From positions 124,001-188,000 of the forward strand of contig NZ_JAVXZZ010000002.1 of the NCBI RefSeq assembly GCF_032337135.1: a DNA stretch of 64,000 bases. The letters are read 5' to 3'. Positions 1-8,942 of this stretch are shown one piece after another. Below the pieces are notes generated by a model, which did not search any database, was not told the origin of the DNA, and worked only from the letters and a program-made list of their open reading frames with translations. The DNA is from Allorhodoferax sp032337135. Lineage in GTDB: Bacteria; Pseudomonadota; Gammaproteobacteria; Burkholderiales; Burkholderiaceae_C. The position numbers and the translations under genes are program-made. Each line of letters begins with the position of its first letter. Within the stretch, counting starts at the first letter, position 1.

Positions 1-1
1 A

Positions 2-967
2 GTGCTGCGCAACTACCTGCGTGCCACGGGCGTGGGCATGACGATCAGCGACGAACCCAGCCCGGGTGAGTTCCAGGCCATTGCCAACGCCACCAAGGAA
101 CGGCCGGATGCGCAGCAGATCCATTCCATGCTGCTGCGCTCTATGCAGCAGGCGATCTACACCCCCATCAACAGTGGTCACTTTGGGCTGGCTTTTGAAG
201 GCTATACCCACTTCACCAGCCCTATCCGTCGGTACCCGGACCTGCTGGTGCACCGGGTCATCAAGGCGATCCTGAACGGGACCAAGTACCACCTGCCGAC
301 GCTGCCGATCCCTGGCGAGGCCCACGCCAAGTTGGCGCGGCGCCTGGAAAAATCCAATGCGGCCAAGGGTGAGGCTGCAAGCAAACCCAAGAAGAGCAGT
401 GGCGAGATGATGGGCTGGCAGGCAGCCGGCCTGCATTGCAGCGCCAACGAGCGCCGGGCGGACGAGGCCAGCCGCGATGTGGAGGCCTGGCTCAAGTGCA
501 AGTACATGCACCAGCATTTGGGCGAAGAGTTCTCGGGCGTGGTCAGCTCTGTCACCAGCTTTGGTTTGTTCGTCACGCTCGACGCCTTGTTCGTCGAAGG
601 CCTGGTGCACATCACCGAACTCGGTGGCGAGTACTACCGCTTTGACGAGGCACGCCAGGAACTGCGCGGTGAGCGCTCCGGCATGCGTTATGCGATTGGC
701 ACCCGTGTCAACGTGCAGGTCAGCCGGGTCGACCTGGATGGCCGACGCATTGACTTCCGTCTGGTCAATGACGACTTCGGGCAGGGCGCACGGCCGGTTG
801 CGGACAAGTCTGGTGGTGACGAACGACAGCGCGAGCGCAGGGTGTTCAAGGGCAGTGCGCCCGAGGCGAAAGCCGCACAGCAACCTGCCAGGCGCCATGG
901 CCGCGACGTACGTTCCGCCAAGCCACGACCAGAGCACGGCAAGCGCAACAGCCGCAAGCGCAAATAG
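2..967 (+). CDS. rnr: Ribonuclease R, C-terminal part (5' end outside window)
   Basis: This is the C-terminal 321 residues of RNase R, a 3'-to-5' processive exoribonuclease that degrades structured RNA. The frame is open at the left edge, so the cold-shock and most RNB domains lie upstream. The visible RNB end carries the family signature HFTSPIRRYPDLLVHR (about residues 70-85). An S1 RNA-binding domain follows (about residues 175-260, GEEFSGVVSSVTSFGLFV). The last 55 residues are a Lys/Arg-rich tail typical of RNase R and absent from RNase II. It faces the minus-strand nnr gene across a strong hairpin. Identification is secure; the true start cannot be seen. Confidence 0.95.
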   Translation: MLRNYLRATGVGMTISDEPSPGEFQAIANATKERPDAQQIHSMLLRSMQQAIYTPINSGHFGLAFEGYTHFTSPIRRYPDLLVHRVIKAILNGTKYHLPTLPIPGEAHAKLARRLEKSNAAKGEAASKPKKSSGEMMGWQAAGLHCSANERRADEASRDVEAWLKCKYMHQHLGEEFSGVVSSVTSFGLFVTLDALFVEGLVHITELGGEYYRFDEARQELRGERSGMRYAIGTRVNVQVSRVDLDGRRIDFRLVNDDFGQGARPVADKSGGDERQRERRVFKGSAPEAKAAQQPARRHGRDVRSAKPRPEHGKRNSRKRK

Positions 968-973
968 GCCATT

Positions 974-1006
974 CGGCGCGACTTCCCCTTTTCGGGAAGA
1001 GCGCCG
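974..1006. terminator. Hairpin between convergent rnr and nnr
   Basis: A two-part stem, CGGCGC...GCGCCG (974-979/1001-1006) enclosing CTTCCC...GGGAAG (982-987/994-999), has a loop of six bases. It sits 7 bases after the rnr stop and 4 bases before the end of nnr. There is no T-tract, so it is a likely RNA 3'-end stabiliser or bidirectional terminator rather than a textbook intrinsic terminator. Confidence 0.6.
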
Positions 1007-1009
1007 CGC

Positions 1010-2464
1010 TCAGTGCCGGTTCAAGAGGCCGGAGGCGGGGCGCACGGGTGCCGTGAACCCCTCATCCTGGCCGGCCAATCCGTGCTGATAGACCGCGCAG
1101 GCCGCTGCATCCCACGCGGACTGCCCGGCCGCCAGACCGGCGCCAACCATGCCGGCAAGTACATCACCGCTGCCCGCAGTCGCCAACCGAGCATTGCCCG
1201 TGGGGTTGATTGTGGGCGTGCTGTCTGGGGCGGCCAGCACGGTACCAGAACCCTTGAGCACGACGCAGGCCTGGAATTTGTCGGCCAAAGCCTGCGCCGC
1301 ATGCAGGCGATCGCCTTGTACGGCGGCCGCAGTGGTGCCCAGCAGACGTGCCGCTTCCAGGGGGTGGGGCGTGAGCACGGTAGGCTTCGCCATGGAGCGT
1401 GATCGCAGCAGGGGCTCCAGCGTCGGTGTTTCCGCTACCGCATTGAGGGCATCTGCGTCGAGCACCAGGCGCGCGCTGTCCTGCAGCAGGGCGGGCAGCC
1501 ACTCTACCAACCGACCGCCGCCGCCGCATCCCGCCACTACGGTGAGCTGCTGCCAGTGGAGCTTGTGCGGCGAACGAAACATCAGTTCGGGCTGCTGGTC
1601 ATCGAAGCGGGGCGCCTTCGGATCGAGGGCAGCGACATACACGCGGCCGGCACCGCTGAGCAGGGCAGCACGTGCCGACAACAGTACGGCGCCCAACATG
1701 CCTTCATCACCACCGACCACCGCGACATCGCCGAAGCTGCCCTTGTGGCTGGCATGTGCCCGCGGCCTGGGCGCTGGTCGTGGATTCAACTGCGCCATCG
1801 GGGATGCGATGGGTGCCACCCCCAGCGTGTCGAGCCATAGGTCGCCGCACGTGTCGCGTCCCTGGTTCGTGAACAGGCCGGGCTTGAGTCCGAGAAACGT
1901 CAAGGTGGCGTGGGCGTGTACCGTGCCCGGTTGGGCGCTGCCGGTATCGGTGTCGAGCCCGCTGGGGCAATCGACGGCGATGATGGGCGTGCCACTGGCG
2001 TGCATGGCATGCACCCAGTGCGCGTGCTCCGTGCCCAGCACCCGTACCAGACCGATGCCGAACAGTGCATCGATGCAGACGTCGAAGGTCTGCGGCACGT
2101 CGGTGCCGATGGATACCCCGGAATCCCTCGCTTTTGCTATCGAAAGAGCAGCATCCTGCGCATAGTGGGTGAGGGCGTGGTGGCTGATGTGCACTCTCTT
2201 GCCCCAAGCCTGCAGGTGCACGGCGGCCTCGAAGCCATCGCCGCCGTTGTTGCCCGGGCCGCAGGCGATCCAGACTGTGCGGGCATGGGGTGCCAGGGCC
2301 TGCGTCAGGCGCGCCAACGCCAGTCCGGCACGCTGCATCAGGGTATGGGGTGGTAGCGCGCCAGCGGCTTGCGCTTCCAGGGCGCGCAACTGGGCCACGC
2401 TGTACAACGGCAAGGCTGCGGTGGTGGCGATCCGGTCCGCCGCAACAATGCACTCAGAACTCAA
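1010..2464 (-). CDS. nnr: Bifunctional NAD(P)H-hydrate epimerase / ADP-dependent NAD(P)H-hydrate dehydratase
   Basis: The protein repairs damaged nicotinamide cofactors. The N-terminal YjeF_N half epimerises S/R-NAD(P)HX and the C-terminal ribokinase-like half dehydrates it using ADP. The N-terminal domain (about 15-220) has GPGNNGGDGFEAAVHL; the C-terminal domain (about 225-480) has the phosphate-binding GSGDVLAGMVGAGLA. I chose a TTG start at 2464 because AAGGAG lies 6 bases upstream; an ATG at 2494 would add 10 residues without a good ribosome site. Either way the 5' end overlaps the preceding hydrolase gene (stop at 2454), suggesting coupled translation. Residues about 97-111 are encoded by a copy of the interspersed repeat (2134-2176) with no reading-frame damage. 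Confidence 0.93.
   Translation of the reverse strand: MSSECIVAADRIATTAALPLYSVAQLRALEAQAAGALPPHTLMQRAGLALARLTQALAPHARTVWIACGPGNNGGDGFEAAVHLQAWGKRVHISHHALTHYAQDAALSIAKARDSGVSIGTDVPQTFDVCIDALFGIGLVRVLGTEHAHWVHAMHASGTPIIAVDCPSGLDTDTGSAQPGTVHAHATLTFLGLKPGLFTNQGRDTCGDLWLDTLGVAPIASPMAQLNPRPAPRPRAHASHKGSFGDVAVVGGDEGMLGAVLLSARAALLSGAGRVYVAALDPKAPRFDDQQPELMFRSPHKLHWQQLTVVAGCGGGGRLVEWLPALLQDSARLVLDADALNAVAETPTLEPLLRSRSMAKPTVLTPHPLEAARLLGTTAAAVQGDRLHAAQALADKFQACVVLKGSGTVLAAPDSTPTINPTGNARLATAGSGDVLAGMVGAGLAAGQSAWDAAACAVYQHGLAGQDEGFTAPVRPASGLLNRH
2134..2176 (+). repeat. Interspersed repeat, copy R1 (inside nnr)
   Basis: Partial match to the repeat family described in the findings: TTGCTAT, AGCAGC, CTGCGCATAGT and TGAGGGC occur in the family order and spacing. 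It lies antisense to, and in frame within, nnr. Confidence 0.55.
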
Positions 2465-3341
2465 AAACCTCTCCTTCGCGGGCCAGGCGCACATCCAGCC
2501 CGTTCAGCGGCGTGGGGTGCTGGGCTAGCGCCTCGGCAAACACTGCCTCCAGTGCGTCGTCGCTGCGGGTGGGCTCGTGGTGGGTGCAGAACACGGTCTT
2601 TGCACCGGCGCGTTGGGCCATGGAAATGCTGGTGGAGAAGGTGCCGTGTCCCCAGCCCTTCTTGGAGGGGTACTCCGCGTCGGTGTAGGACGTGTCGGCA
2701 ATGAGCACATCGACCCCGCGCACGGCATCGTCGATGATCTGGTTCTTCTCGTCGACAAAGCCCTGGTACTCGGCGTAGCCCTCGTCGCCAGGTTCGTAGA
2801 TGTTGTAGGGAGGCTCGTGGTCACCGGTGAAGAACACGGACTTGCCTTTGGAATCGATGCGGTATCCCAGGTTCACCACGGGGTGGCTTAGCAGGCAGGG
2901 CGTGATGGTGGCGCTGCCGATGGTGACAGGCTGTCCCGGCATCAGCGTGACGTACTCGAAGCGCGCCTTCATTTCCGCTTCGCGCACCGGAAAGTAGCTG
3001 TACTGCAGCTGAACGGACATGACCTGTTCCACGCCTTGCCCGGTGACGGGGTCAAAGCCGCCGTGCAAGCGGACGGTGTTGCCGGGAATGAAGTTGGGAA
3101 TGAAGAAGGGCAGGCCCTGGATGTGGTCCCAGTGGGAGTGGGTGATGAGTATGTTGGCCTGGACGGGCAGCTCGGCCAGCAGTGTCTGCGACAGCGGAAA
3201 GATGCCGGTTCCGGCGTCGAGGATGAACAGTTCGTTGTCGTCTGTGCGGACCTCGATGCAGGTCGTGTTGCCACCGTAGCGCACGGTCTTCGGCCCCGGG
3301 GAAGCGATGGAGCCGCGGACTCCCCAAAAACGAACTTTCAT
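2454..3341 (-). CDS. Metallo-beta-lactamase-fold hydrolase
   Basis: A 295-residue single-domain MBL-fold protein of the phosphodiesterase/RNase Z-like branch. The zinc motif HSHWDHIQG (about residues 67-75) is intact. Further ligand candidates are in LLSHPVVN, FFTGDHEPP and FCTHHEPT. No signal peptide is visible, so it is probably cytoplasmic. ATG 3341 has AAGGGAG 6 bases upstream. It is followed with overlap by nnr and preceded by the HDOD gene, all on the minus strand. The substrate cannot be read from sequence; small cyclic nucleotide or phosphodiester compounds are possible. Confidence 0.85.
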   Translation of the reverse strand: MKVRFWGVRGSIASPGPKTVRYGGNTTCIEVRTDDNELFILDAGTGIFPLSQTLLAELPVQANILITHSHWDHIQGLPFFIPNFIPGNTVRLHGGFDPVTGQGVEQVMSVQLQYSYFPVREAEMKARFEYVTLMPGQPVTIGSATITPCLLSHPVVNLGYRIDSKGKSVFFTGDHEPPYNIYEPGDEGYAEYQGFVDEKNQIIDDAVRGVDVLIADTSYTDAEYPSKKGWGHGTFSTSISMAQRAGAKTVFCTHHEPTRSDDALEAVFAEALAQHPTPLNGLDVRLAREGEVFEF

Positions 3342-3365
3342 GGCAGCTCCCTTCGTGCGCGGTGA

Positions 3366-4211
3366 CTAGAGTTTGGCAAACACCTGTGCTTCTTCGAACA
3401 GGGGCTGAAGGTCACCCATATGGGCAATCAGGCCATCGAGGTCGTAGCCAAGGCGCTTCTGTACCGCGGCCGGGAACGGGTGCACGATGACATTGCCGCC
3501 GAACCCGAAGTTCAGCTTCTTGCTGATCTGGTTGGCCGCGAAGACGCAGGCAATGGTGTCGGAGTCATGGGTGTGCTCGCCGTGCTGGTAGCGGATGGCC
3601 TCCACCAGATGCGGCGCGAAGCGCCATTTCTCTGCCAGCATGGCCCCCACCACGGCGTGGTCGGCACCGATGGTCTGCTGCAGCACGTCGTGCAGGGACA
3701 CCTGGTGCTCCCGGCTAACCGTGAGGGCGCGACCGAACTCCTTGGGCATGAATTGCGCAAAAACCACCTTGCCGAAGTCGTGCAGCAGGCCGGCAATGAA
3801 GCAGTCCATGGGGTCGGCGTCGTCAGCGTATTTGGCCGCGATCTGCTTCGACAGTGCGGCAGTGGCCAGCGAATGCAGCAGGTACTGGTTGGCATCGAAA
3901 CCCGCTTCATTCTGCTTGGGCAGCATGCCGATCGCGGCGATCGAGAGCGCCAGGTTCTTGATGGTGTTGAAGCCGAGGTAGACGACGGCATGGCCAATGG
4001 AGGTGACCTGTTTGGGCAGGCTGTAGTAGGCCGAATTCACCACCTTGAGCACCTTGACCGTCACCACCGGGTCCTTGTCGATCACGTCGACCAGATCCTT
4101 GGGGTTGGCATTCACGTCGCGCGTGAGTTCCAGAATGCGTTGCACGCTTTTCGGGAACGCCGGCATGGCGTCCACCGCCGCAGTCAGTTTTTGGGACAGT
4201 TCAGGGCTCAT
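3366..4211 (-). CDS. HDOD domain protein
   Basis: A 281-residue protein that is almost entirely one HDOD domain, a catalytically degenerate relative of HD phosphohydrolases used in signalling scaffolds. Typical segments are MPAFPKSVQRILELT near the N terminus, VVTVKVLKVVNSAYYSLP, and LLHDFGKVVFAQFMP. No output domain is present. I prefer ATG 4211 (MSPELSQKL) because it begins at the domain boundary; a GTG at 4262 in the same frame would overlap the upstream MATE gene. The partner is unknown. Confidence 0.85.
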   Translation of the reverse strand: MSPELSQKLTAAVDAMPAFPKSVQRILELTRDVNANPKDLVDVIDKDPVVTVKVLKVVNSAYYSLPKQVTSIGHAVVYLGFNTIKNLALSIAAIGMLPKQNEAGFDANQYLLHSLATAALSKQIAAKYADDADPMDCFIAGLLHDFGKVVFAQFMPKEFGRALTVSREHQVSLHDVLQQTIGADHAVVGAMLAEKWRFAPHLVEAIRYQHGEHTHDSDTIACVFAANQISKKLNFGFGGNVIVHPFPAAVQKRLGYDLDGLIAHMGDLQPLFEEAQVFAKL

Positions 4212-4239
4212 GGCTTCACAGAGTATGGGACTGATTGTG

Positions 4240-5646
4240 TCAGTTTGCCGCAATCGCGTCACGTGCCACGCGGCGCAGCAGCCACACCAGGCCGGTGGCG
4301 GCGACGGTCAGGCCCACCACCAGGGCACTCCAGAACCCTTGCGCCGCCATGGGCTCGGCTGGGTGCCAGGGGGCCCAGTCGGGGGCCAAACCCAGCACCA
4401 TGCCCAGCGGAAGCGAAAACACCCAGAAGGCGGTGAGGTGGATGGCCATGGGTGCGCGTGTGACCTTGTAGCCGCGGATGGCGCAGCTGATCACCACCTG
4501 GGCCGTGTCGGACAACTGGAACAGCGCGGCCAGGAACAGCAGCTCGGCCGTCAACGCGATGACGGCCGCGTCTGTGGTGTACATCGCAGCAATCTGGTGG
4601 TTGAACAAGGCCATGCCGGACGCCGACAGTACCGCGAACACCATGCCAGCGCCCACGCCGGTCCAGGCACGAAAGCGCGCTTCGCGGTACAGCCCCGCCC
4701 CCAAGCCCTGGCCCACCCGGGTCAGCAGTCCCAGCCCCAAGCTCAGCGGCACCATGAATACCAGCGAGGCGAAGTTGAGTGCAATCTGGTGCGCGGCTGC
4801 CTGGGTGCTGCCGAACTTGGCGATCAGCAGGGCGATCAGGCCGAAGGCACTGGTTTCGGCGAAATAGGTCAGGCCGATGGGCAGGCCCAGGCGCAGCAGG
4901 TGGGCGATGGTGGGCCACTCGGGGGGCTCCCAGGCAGCGAAGGGCCAGGTGGCGCGGTACGCGTCGGCGCGGTGCATCCACCACAACAGGGCCAGCAGGT
5001 TGAACCACACGCACAGCATGGTGGACCAGGCGCAGCCCAGGCCCCCCAGTTCCGGCAGGCCAGCGCGGCCGTAGATCAGCAGCCAGTTGATGGCGGTGTT
5101 GAGTACCAGCGCGAGCAGCGCGATGACCATGAGCGGTTTGGTCTGGTTGATGCTGGCGCTGTAGCCATAGAGCACACGGTAGCAGGCGAATGCGGGCAGG
5201 GCCCAGCTGGAGATGTGCACGAAGCGCGTGGCCAGATCGCGGATATGCGGGGTGATGTCCATGGTCTGGAATACCAGGGCGGCCAGGTTGGCCGCGGCCA
5301 TGGCGACGACCCCGACCCCCAGCGCCTTCCAAAGGGCCTGACGGACCACATGGGGAACGGCGTCGAATTCCCGTGCGCCCACATGGTGGGCCACCATGGG
5401 GTTCACGGCCATCATGATGCCCATGATGGTGATGATGACCATGTTCCACACCGATACACCCAGCGATACCCCGGCCAAGTCGGCTGCGCTGTAGTGTCCA
5501 GTCATGGCGACATCGGCCACGGCCATGCCCACAGTGGCCAACTGGCCGATGAGGATGGGCCAGGCCAGGTGCCATAGCGCCCGCAATTCGCCCCAGACTT
5601 GCTGGCGGCGGCGGACTCCGGGGTGGGGGAAGAATTGTTCGGGCAT
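4240..5646 (-). CDS. MATE-family multidrug efflux transporter (NorM type)
   Basis: A 468-residue, twelve-helix inner-membrane antiporter of the multidrug and toxic compound extrusion family. It starts with a hydrophilic segment followed by HLAWPILIGQLATVGMAVAD, the usual first helix, and shows the internal two-fold repeat of MATE proteins (second half from about residue 240, LGLPIGLTYFAETSAF). Sodium- or proton-coupled export of cationic drugs is the family role. It precedes the HDOD gene with a 28-base gap and lies 20 bases after the DMT transporter gene, so they may be co-transcribed. Confidence 0.92.
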   Translation of the reverse strand: MPEQFFPHPGVRRRQQVWGELRALWHLAWPILIGQLATVGMAVADVAMTGHYSAADLAGVSLGVSVWNMVIITIMGIMMAVNPMVAHHVGAREFDAVPHVVRQALWKALGVGVVAMAAANLAALVFQTMDITPHIRDLATRFVHISSWALPAFACYRVLYGYSASINQTKPLMVIALLALVLNTAINWLLIYGRAGLPELGGLGCAWSTMLCVWFNLLALLWWMHRADAYRATWPFAAWEPPEWPTIAHLLRLGLPIGLTYFAETSAFGLIALLIAKFGSTQAAAHQIALNFASLVFMVPLSLGLGLLTRVGQGLGAGLYREARFRAWTGVGAGMVFAVLSASGMALFNHQIAAMYTTDAAVIALTAELLFLAALFQLSDTAQVVISCAIRGYKVTRAPMAIHLTAFWVFSLPLGMVLGLAPDWAPWHPAEPMAAQGFWSALVVGLTVAATGLVWLLRRVARDAIAAN

Positions 5647-5666
5647 GCTGCTGTACGGACGGAGAC

Positions 5667-6560
5667 TCAGGGGGTGACGTCCACCGCCTCCAGGGGTTCT
5701 TGCCAGGGGTCGAATCCGGTGATCAGGGCACAGGCCACCAGCACCAGAAAGCCGCCCGCGAACATGCCGGTCCCCAGCGATTCACCAAGGAAAAGATGTC
5801 CCCACACAACCCCGAACACCGGGATCATGAAGATGGGACTCATGGCGGCCACCGGTGTCACATGCACCATGATGCGCAGGTGCAGCCAGTAGGCCAGGCC
5901 CGAGGTCAGCACGCCCATCACCACCACGGCAGCCAGTGCGTGGGGGGTGAATACGGCCTGCGGCCAACTCCAGGCCGCACCCGGCAGCAGCATCAGCAGG
6001 GCCAGCGCGTGCAGGCCTGCCGCGATCTGGATCGGTTGCATGCGTGTGATGGCACGCTTCATGAGGGGCGCCGAAATGCCGTAGCAGGCCGATGCCAGCA
6101 CGCAGGCGCCTGCGGCCAGCAGCACTTCCGTGGTGATCTGCACCGGCCCCAGCCCAACGATGAGCCCGACCCCGGCGAAGCCGCTCAGGCAGCCCAGCAC
6201 CTTGCGCAGCGTCAGGTGGTCTTCCCCAAGCCAGGAAGAACTGAACAGACCGAAGATCACGGCCGTGGAATTGAGCAGCGCACTGTAGCCCGAGGGCAGG
6301 TGCAGCCCGGCCCAGGCGTAGAGCATGAACGGTACAGCCACCGAGAGCAGGCCCAGCACGGCCAGTTCGCGCCAGTGCGCCAACGGCCAGCGCTGGTGCA
6401 GCAGGCGCAGCAACAATGCCAGCGTGATCGTGGCCAGGCCAATGCGCAGTACGGCCAGCACGCTGGGGCCCAGCACCGGGCTCGCGATGCGGATGAAGAG
6501 AAAAGAGGCGCCCCACAGTGCAGAGAGGGCCACCAATTGCAGGAAATGGAGAGGTTTCAA
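5667..6560 (-). CDS. DMT-superfamily (EamA) transporter
   Basis: A 297-residue inner-membrane protein with two EamA repeats of five helices each; the first starts LVALSALWGASFLFIRIASP and the second around residue 150. These proteins usually export metabolites or amino acids; the substrate here is unknown. The frame stays open to 6767, but that extension is Arg/Pro-rich non-coding-like sequence running into the divergent trhP gene. A TTG start at 6560 with AGGGG 5 bases upstream gives the normal family length. Confidence 0.88.
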   Translation of the reverse strand: MKPLHFLQLVALSALWGASFLFIRIASPVLGPSVLAVLRIGLATITLALLLRLLHQRWPLAHWRELAVLGLLSVAVPFMLYAWAGLHLPSGYSALLNSTAVIFGLFSSSWLGEDHLTLRKVLGCLSGFAGVGLIVGLGPVQITTEVLLAAGACVLASACYGISAPLMKRAITRMQPIQIAAGLHALALLMLLPGAAWSWPQAVFTPHALAAVVVMGVLTSGLAYWLHLRIMVHVTPVAAMSPIFMIPVFGVVWGHLFLGESLGTGMFAGGFLVLVACALITGFDPWQEPLEAVDVTP

Positions 6561-6687
6561 GGTGCCCCTATTGTGCGGTACGCAGTGCACCAAATTGGCG
6601 CGAAAGGTCTTTGCGGAGCACCTGCGGAGCGCAGGGACAAGGCCTGCCCTGGTGGCGCTTGGCCGGGGTGGCTGGGATAATCGTGGG

Positions 6688-8064
6688 ATGACACTCCGTA
6701 CCCCTGAACTCCTGGCACCGGCGGGCTCGCTGGATATGCTGAAAACGGCATTTGCCTTTGGCGCCACCGCCGTGTATGCGGGCCAACCCCGCTACTCCTT
6801 GCGCGTGCGCAACAACTCCTTCGGCAGCCTCGACGTCCTGAAGGCCGGCATCGACCACGCCCACGAAAAAGGCGGCAAGTTCTTCCTGGTCTCCAACCTG
6901 ATCCCGCACGACGGCAAGCTCAAGCACTACGTGGCCAACATGGAACCCGTCATCGCGCTCAAGCCCGACGCCATGATCATGTCCGACCCCGGCCTCATCA
7001 TGATGGCGCGCGAGGCCTGGCCCGACATGGAGATCCACCTCTCGGTGCAGGCCAACACCGTCAACTCCGCAGCGGTGAAGTTCTGGCAGAAAGTGGGCAT
7101 ATCGCGTGTCATCCTCTCGCGTGAGTTGTCCCTGGACCAGGTGGCACAGATCCGCCAGGAATGCCCGGACATGGAGCTCGAAGTGTTCGTGCACGGTGCG
7201 CTGTGCATCGCCTACTCGGGGCGCTGCCTGCTCTCGGGCTACTTCAACCACCGCGATGCCAACCAGGGCACCTGCACCAACGCCTGCCGCTGGGACTACA
7301 AGACCCACACTGCCGAGGTGGATGCCAGCGGTGACGTGCTCAATCCCCCCGGAAAATCCGGCGCCGGCTGCGCTAACCACGGTAGCGGACAAACGCTGCC
7401 CGAGGAAGCCCGCAACTCCATTTCCTACCTGCTCGAAGAAAGCAACCGCCCCGGCGAGTTCATGCCCATCGAGGAGGACGAGCACGGTACCTACATCATG
7501 AACTCCAAGGACCTGCGCGCCATCGAGCACATCCAGCGCCTGGTGGAGATCGGTGTGGACAGCCTCAAGATTGAAGGCCGCACCAAGAGCCCCTACTACG
7601 TGGCACGCACCTGCCAGAGCTACCGCGCCGCCATCGACGACGCCGTGGCTGGCCGTGAACTCAACCCGGCGTTGCTGGGCCAGCTCGAAGGCCTGGCCAA
7701 CCGGGGTTACACCAGCGGCTTCTTCCAGCGCCACACCCCGGAAGCGACCCAGAACTACCTGCGCGGCTTCTCCGAGAGCGGGCGCAGCCAGTACGTGGGC
7801 GATGTGCTGGAGTACGACGCCGCACGTGGCCTGGCCAAGGTCAATGTGCGCAACAAGTTTGGCGTGGGCGACTGGCTGGAGATACTGCATCCGAGTGGCA
7901 ACTTTGACGTGCAGCTCACCCGCATGGAGAACGCCGATGCCGCAGAGGTGCAGGTGGCACCGGGCAGTGGTCACACCATGTGGATTCCCTTGCCCGAAAC
8001 CGCAGTGGGCGCCTTCGTGGCGCGCTACCTGACACCGCGCGAGGAAGCGGCGCTGCCTGCCTGA
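6688..8064 (+). CDS. trhP: Peptidase U32-family tRNA hydroxylation protein TrhP (YegQ)
   Basis: A 458-residue U32-family protein, close in size to E. coli YegQ/TrhP, which with prephenate-derived chemistry installs 5-hydroxyuridine at the wobble position of tRNAs. It begins TPELLAPAGSLDMLKTAFAF; the family core VHGALCIAYSGRCLLSGYF (about residues 170-188) is followed by the Cys motif NQGTCTNACRWDY. A C-terminal beta-barrel domain occupies about 370-455. Start ATG 6688 is the first matching the family N terminus. It is followed by repeat copy R2. It is named peptidase U32 in older annotations, but protease activity is not expected. Confidence 0.9.
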   Translation: MTLRTPELLAPAGSLDMLKTAFAFGATAVYAGQPRYSLRVRNNSFGSLDVLKAGIDHAHEKGGKFFLVSNLIPHDGKLKHYVANMEPVIALKPDAMIMSDPGLIMMAREAWPDMEIHLSVQANTVNSAAVKFWQKVGISRVILSRELSLDQVAQIRQECPDMELEVFVHGALCIAYSGRCLLSGYFNHRDANQGTCTNACRWDYKTHTAEVDASGDVLNPPGKSGAGCANHGSGQTLPEEARNSISYLLEESNRPGEFMPIEEDEHGTYIMNSKDLRAIEHIQRLVEIGVDSLKIEGRTKSPYYVARTCQSYRAAIDDAVAGRELNPALLGQLEGLANRGYTSGFFQRHTPEATQNYLRGFSESGRSQYVGDVLEYDAARGLAKVNVRNKFGVGDWLEILHPSGNFDVQLTRMENADAAEVQVAPGSGHTMWIPLPETAVGAFVARYLTPREEAALPA

Positions 8065-8081
8065 CGCAGGCTGGTTTCATA

Positions 8082-8136
8082 CGCTATTCATTTTGTAGCA
8101 CCCTGCGCAGTATCTGTGCGGGCTAGGGCCCAATTT
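8082..8136 (+). repeat. Interspersed repeat, copy R2 (after trhP)
   Basis: It sits 17 bases after the trhP stop and has GCTATTCATTTTGTAGC, CTGCGCAGTAT and GGGCTAGGGCCC in the family order. It fills most of the 97-base gap between convergent trhP and the AlkD-like gene, and may act as a 3'-end element. Confidence 0.75.
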
Positions 8137-8161
8137 AACCCCCTTCATTATCCTGTAGGGG

Positions 8162-8872
8162 TCAGCGTGCCATGTATGCGGCGCGAACTTCGGGTGCCAG
8201 CTTCTCCAGCGCGTAGCGCAGCATGGTGCGCGGCATGTGGTGGGCGTGGGCATCGAGAAAGCCACGCAGCGCGGCGGGGTCGCGCTTGCCCACCTCGCGC
8301 AGCATCCAGCCGCAGGCCTTGTGCATCAGGTCCTCCCGGTCACCCAGCAGCTGCTCGCACAGGCGCAGCGTGTCGGCGTGCTCGCCGGCTCGGATGAAAG
8401 CGAAGCTTGCCAACACGGCAATGCGGCGGTCCCACAGCACGGGTGACTGCGCCAGCGTGTAGAGCAGGGTGCGGTCGCGCGGCAGCAGGTGCCCTCCCAC
8501 GATCGCCGGGGCTGAGGCGTCGACCAAATTCCAGTTGTTCACACGGTCCCGGTGGGCCAGGTAGGCATCGAACACCGCTTGTCGCTCGGCGTCCGGCGCC
8601 CGCTTGCGCTGGTACTGCGCCACCAGCACCAGCAATGCCAGCAAGCGCGCTTCGTTGTAGGGCGACTGCAGCAGGGCGACGCACTCCACTACGGGCAGGT
8701 TGCGAAAGGCAGGCAGTACGCTGCGCACCTGGGGCACCGGCAGGCCGAGGAACTGGTCGCCCTCTCCGTATTGGCCGGGGCCACATTTGAAGAAGCGCTG
8801 GAAGAACGCGGCCTTGGCGGGGTCGCGCTGGGCACTGAGGGCGTGCAGGGCCTGCGGGGCGGTATGTGTCAT
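8162..8872 (-). CDS. AlkD-like DNA alkylation repair protein
   Basis: A 236-residue HEAT-repeat-like protein of the DNA alkylation repair (AlkC/AlkD) family, DNA glycosylases that remove bulky or cationic alkylated bases. Family landmarks are AAFFQRFFKCGPGQYGEGDQ near the N terminus, DRVNNWNLVDASAP in the middle and HKACGWMLREVGKRD toward the end. The ATG at 8872 begins MTHTAPQALH; an upstream extension to 8953 would read across the promoter region of the divergent SGNH hydrolase gene and looks non-coding. Confidence 0.9.
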   Translation of the reverse strand: MTHTAPQALHALSAQRDPAKAAFFQRFFKCGPGQYGEGDQFLGLPVPQVRSVLPAFRNLPVVECVALLQSPYNEARLLALLVLVAQYQRKRAPDAERQAVFDAYLAHRDRVNNWNLVDASAPAIVGGHLLPRDRTLLYTLAQSPVLWDRRIAVLASFAFIRAGEHADTLRLCEQLLGDREDLMHKACGWMLREVGKRDPAALRGFLDAHAHHMPRTMLRYALEKLAPEVRAAYMAR

Positions 8873-8942
8873 GGTCCGGTTGTACCGCAGCTGCGGCCTG
8901 CGTTGTACAGTGGCCGCCTGAACCTCTGACCCGGAGCCACCC

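Noticed and set aside
8077..8265. Open frame of 62 codons on the minus strand between trhP and the AlkD-like gene
   Set aside because: It runs out of phase with the AlkD-like gene and through repeat R2, with no ribosome site and an unlikely composition.
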